Below, in pieces: positions 62,635-64,000 of a DNA stretch of 64,000 nucleotides. Numbering within the stretch: position 1 is the stretch's first letter; each line of letters opens with the position of its first letter. The notes below the pieces were generated by a model. That model saw nothing but the letters and a program-made list of their open reading frames with translations. It did no database searches and was not told where the DNA came from. This DNA is from Bilabrum cf. latius (Eukaryota; Bigyra: Bicosoecida; Bigyra; Bicosoecida). Made by a program: the position numbers and the translations under genes. The stretch covers positions 434,001-498,000 of the forward strand of contig OZ237776.1 in the NCBI GenBank assembly GCA_965178125.1, in the 5' to 3' direction.

Positions 62635-64000
62635 TCAACCCCGACCCGGGTCGTCGTCCCCCACACCCGAGGCGGGCTGCTCCTGGGCTGCCCCCGCATT
62701 CGATCTACCTTCATCCATCCCCGCAGTTGCATCACCGCTCGCCAGTCGCTGCTCCCTTGCCCTGAGCGCCTCCTGGAACTGCGGGTTGGACTCCTCCATC
62801 TGCAGGTAGGCTTGTCCCTGCACCACGGTCCAGTACCTGTACTCGGGCCGGTTCCTCTGCTCCCAGTCCATCTCGCCCTCGAGGGACCGGATGATGCGCG
62901 CCTGCTCCAGCACCCACCTGTCCTCGGCCTGCTCCGCGATGTTCTGAAAGGTGTCGCTCATGCTGGCGATCAGAGTGTTGAGCAGCAGCACCGACATGAC
63001 CACCACATACCCCAGCAGGAGCCCCTGCGCCAGGGCACCCGTCACCACCCTCAGAGCGCCTGATACACTCCACACGCCCGCCCCTGCCCCCTCATCCCCA
63101 CCCACACCCGCATCTGCACCCCCTGCCAGCCAGTCCACTTCCTCATCAGCGCTCTCAGCCAGGTCATAGTCCTGCAGCACGATGCGGAAGGACTTGTACA
63201 GCCGCTGCATGAAGAGCCCTCCGCCACCCCCCAGCGCGGGGTCGTGCAGAGAGAAGGACGCCTGCGTATACCCCATGAGCAGGACCACCATGAGTACGCC
63301 GAAGCGGGCCACGTCCTTGCGCAGCATCTCATAGATTGCCACCACATAAGGCCCAGTTTCTGGAAAGCCAAGAACGAAAAACAACGTGCGGCCCCACGCG
63401 CCCAGCGCAGCACCAGTCAGTAGCAGCCGAAAGACGAGCCCAGCCAGCTCGGAATCGCCAAGCCATCCCCCGGCCACAGGCCCTGCATCTGCCCTGCACC
63501 ACGCCTCCTGCTCTTGCGACAAACCAGGGAACACACTTCCCGCCAACCAGCCCAGTGGCCGCCCCACATCCGAGCATACCACCGCCTGTGGCTGTCTCAG
63601 CACCGCCAGCACCGCCAGTGCCGCCACGCACGAGCTGAAGGTCAGTGCCGTGGTGTTCTCCACGAACCCAGCCCCCCTCACACTCAGGTACTCCCGGATG
63701 CCCTCCCTCGCCACCTCCATGCCCTCCACCATCAGCTTGGACAGAGCAAACGCAGTGACCCAGCCCTCCAGCAGCCCGGGGGCAACGCACGCCAGCCGGG
63801 CACGGAAATACGAATCTCCCACCAGCGTCAGCAGCACTGCGCTGGGCCCCGATCCATCGCTGGCACTCGGCGGATCCATCACTCGCAGGGCGCAGCTGTG
63901 CGTGTCCCGCAGCACCCAGGCGTGCTGTTCCCTGGCACCCACCGCCGAGGCCAGCACGATCCCCAGCACGAAGCACAGCAGCATCACTGCATGCTCCACG
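62635..64000 (-). CDS. TRP-like ion channel, 3' part (continues beyond the window)
   Basis: At least 454 residues to TGA 62637-62635; the 5' end lies past the window edge. A series of membrane helices (LLCFVLGIVLASAVG, CVAALAVLAVL, LVFRLLLTGAALGAW, GVLMVVLLMGYTQASFSL) leads to a pore-like region and a last helix GLLLGYVVVMSVLLLNTLIA. SMSDTFQNIAEQAEDRWVLE then follows. The end, LLNTLIASMSDTF, is the typical TRPV/TRP S6 exit (compare LLNMLIAxM). After it comes QARIIRSLEGEMDW, as in many TRP C-terminal helices. No UAG in this part. Presumably a cation channel; ion selectivity cannot be judged. Confidence 0.75.
   Translation of the reverse strand, partial: VEHAVMLLCFVLGIVLASAVGAREQHAWVLRDTHSCALRVMDPPSASDGSGPSAVLLTLVGDSYFRARLACVAPGLLEGWVTAFALSKLMVEGMEVAREGIREYLSVRGAGFVENTTALTFSSCVAALAVLAVLRQPQAVVCSDVGRPLGWLAGSVFPGLSQEQEAWCRADAGPVAGGWLGDSELAGLVFRLLLTGAALGAWGRTLFFVLGFPETGPYVVAIYEMLRKDVARFGVLMVVLLMGYTQASFSLHDPALGGGGGLFMQRLYKSFRIVLQDYDLAESADEEVDWLAGGADAGVGGDEGAGAGVWSVSGALRVVTGALAQGLLLGYVVVMSVLLLNTLIASMSDTFQNIAEQAEDRWVLEQARIIRSLEGEMDWEQRNRPEYRYWTVVQGQAYLQMEESNPQFQEALRAREQRLASGDATAGMDEGRSNAGAAQEQPASGVGDDDPGRG

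Noticed and set aside
1-64000. Prokaryotic or phage DNA with amber recoding
   Set aside because: GT-AG introns with conserved boundaries, THOC7, USP, MINDY, TRP-like channel and signal-peptide sulfatases show a eukaryotic nuclear genome; no operons or ribosome-binding sites are seen.

Overview
This is nuclear DNA of a single-celled eukaryote. It is GC-rich outside a repeat-rich island, has GT-AG introns of roughly 90-170 bases, and carries eukaryote-specific genes: a THO-complex subunit, two deubiquitinase families, a TRP-type channel, an ankyrin protein, mitochondrial OGDH and lysosomal-type sulfatases. I cannot name the lineage from sequence alone.

The central result is a variant nuclear genetic code. 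Nearly every gene looks broken by in-frame stops, but in well-supported genes every such stop is TAG. I count about 73 in-frame TAGs in 21 genes, about 0.5% of codons. All 20 genes whose 3' end I can define together with the partial channel gene terminate with TAA (7) or TGA (14), never TAG. At several diagnostic sites the TAG falls where the family has glutamine: GL-Q-N before the USP Cys box, GL-Q-H in the arylsulfatase B family, G-Q-PWLVN in a bacterial-type ATPase, and the first Q of a Glu-Gln repeat. I therefore read UAG = Gln, with UAA and UGA as stops. All CDS coordinates below use this code.

Layout. 0-25 kb: CDP-diacylglycerol synthase (+), a 1670-residue low-complexity protein (+), a small acidic protein (-), a USP deubiquitinase (+), a coiled-coil protein (+), a Sep15/SelM-like secreted protein (-), a 542-residue unknown (+) and a 2127-residue protein ending in ankyrin repeats (+). 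25-30 kb: a frameshifted bacterial-type ATPase, a duplicated fragment of the ankyrin gene's 3' end, a four-TM protein (-) and a DCC/DUF393 oxidoreductase (+). 30-43 kb: OGDH E1 (-), THOC7 (+), a GT10 fucosyltransferase-like protein (-), a DHHC-like protein with a degenerate zinc domain (-) and a MINDY-3/4 deubiquitinase (+). 43-50 kb: a 43-bp tandem array running into the 3' end of a secreted glycoside-hydrolase-like gene (-), arylsulfatase B-like (+) and an ABHD1/3-type hydrolase (+). 50-57 kb: a gene-poor, more AT-rich island with a 179-bp tandem repeat, an OTU-protease relic and a complete hAT transposon with 8-bp target duplication. 57-64 kb: a multipass membrane protein (+), an iduronate-2-sulfatase-like protein lacking its catalytic Cys (+) and the 3' part of a TRP-like channel (-).

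By function, the two sulfatases, glycosidase-like protein and fucosyltransferase-like protein suggest sulfated or fucosylated glycan metabolism. USP and MINDY are ubiquitin-chain proteases; OGDH and CDP-DAG synthase are housekeeping. No operon-like organisation is expected or seen.
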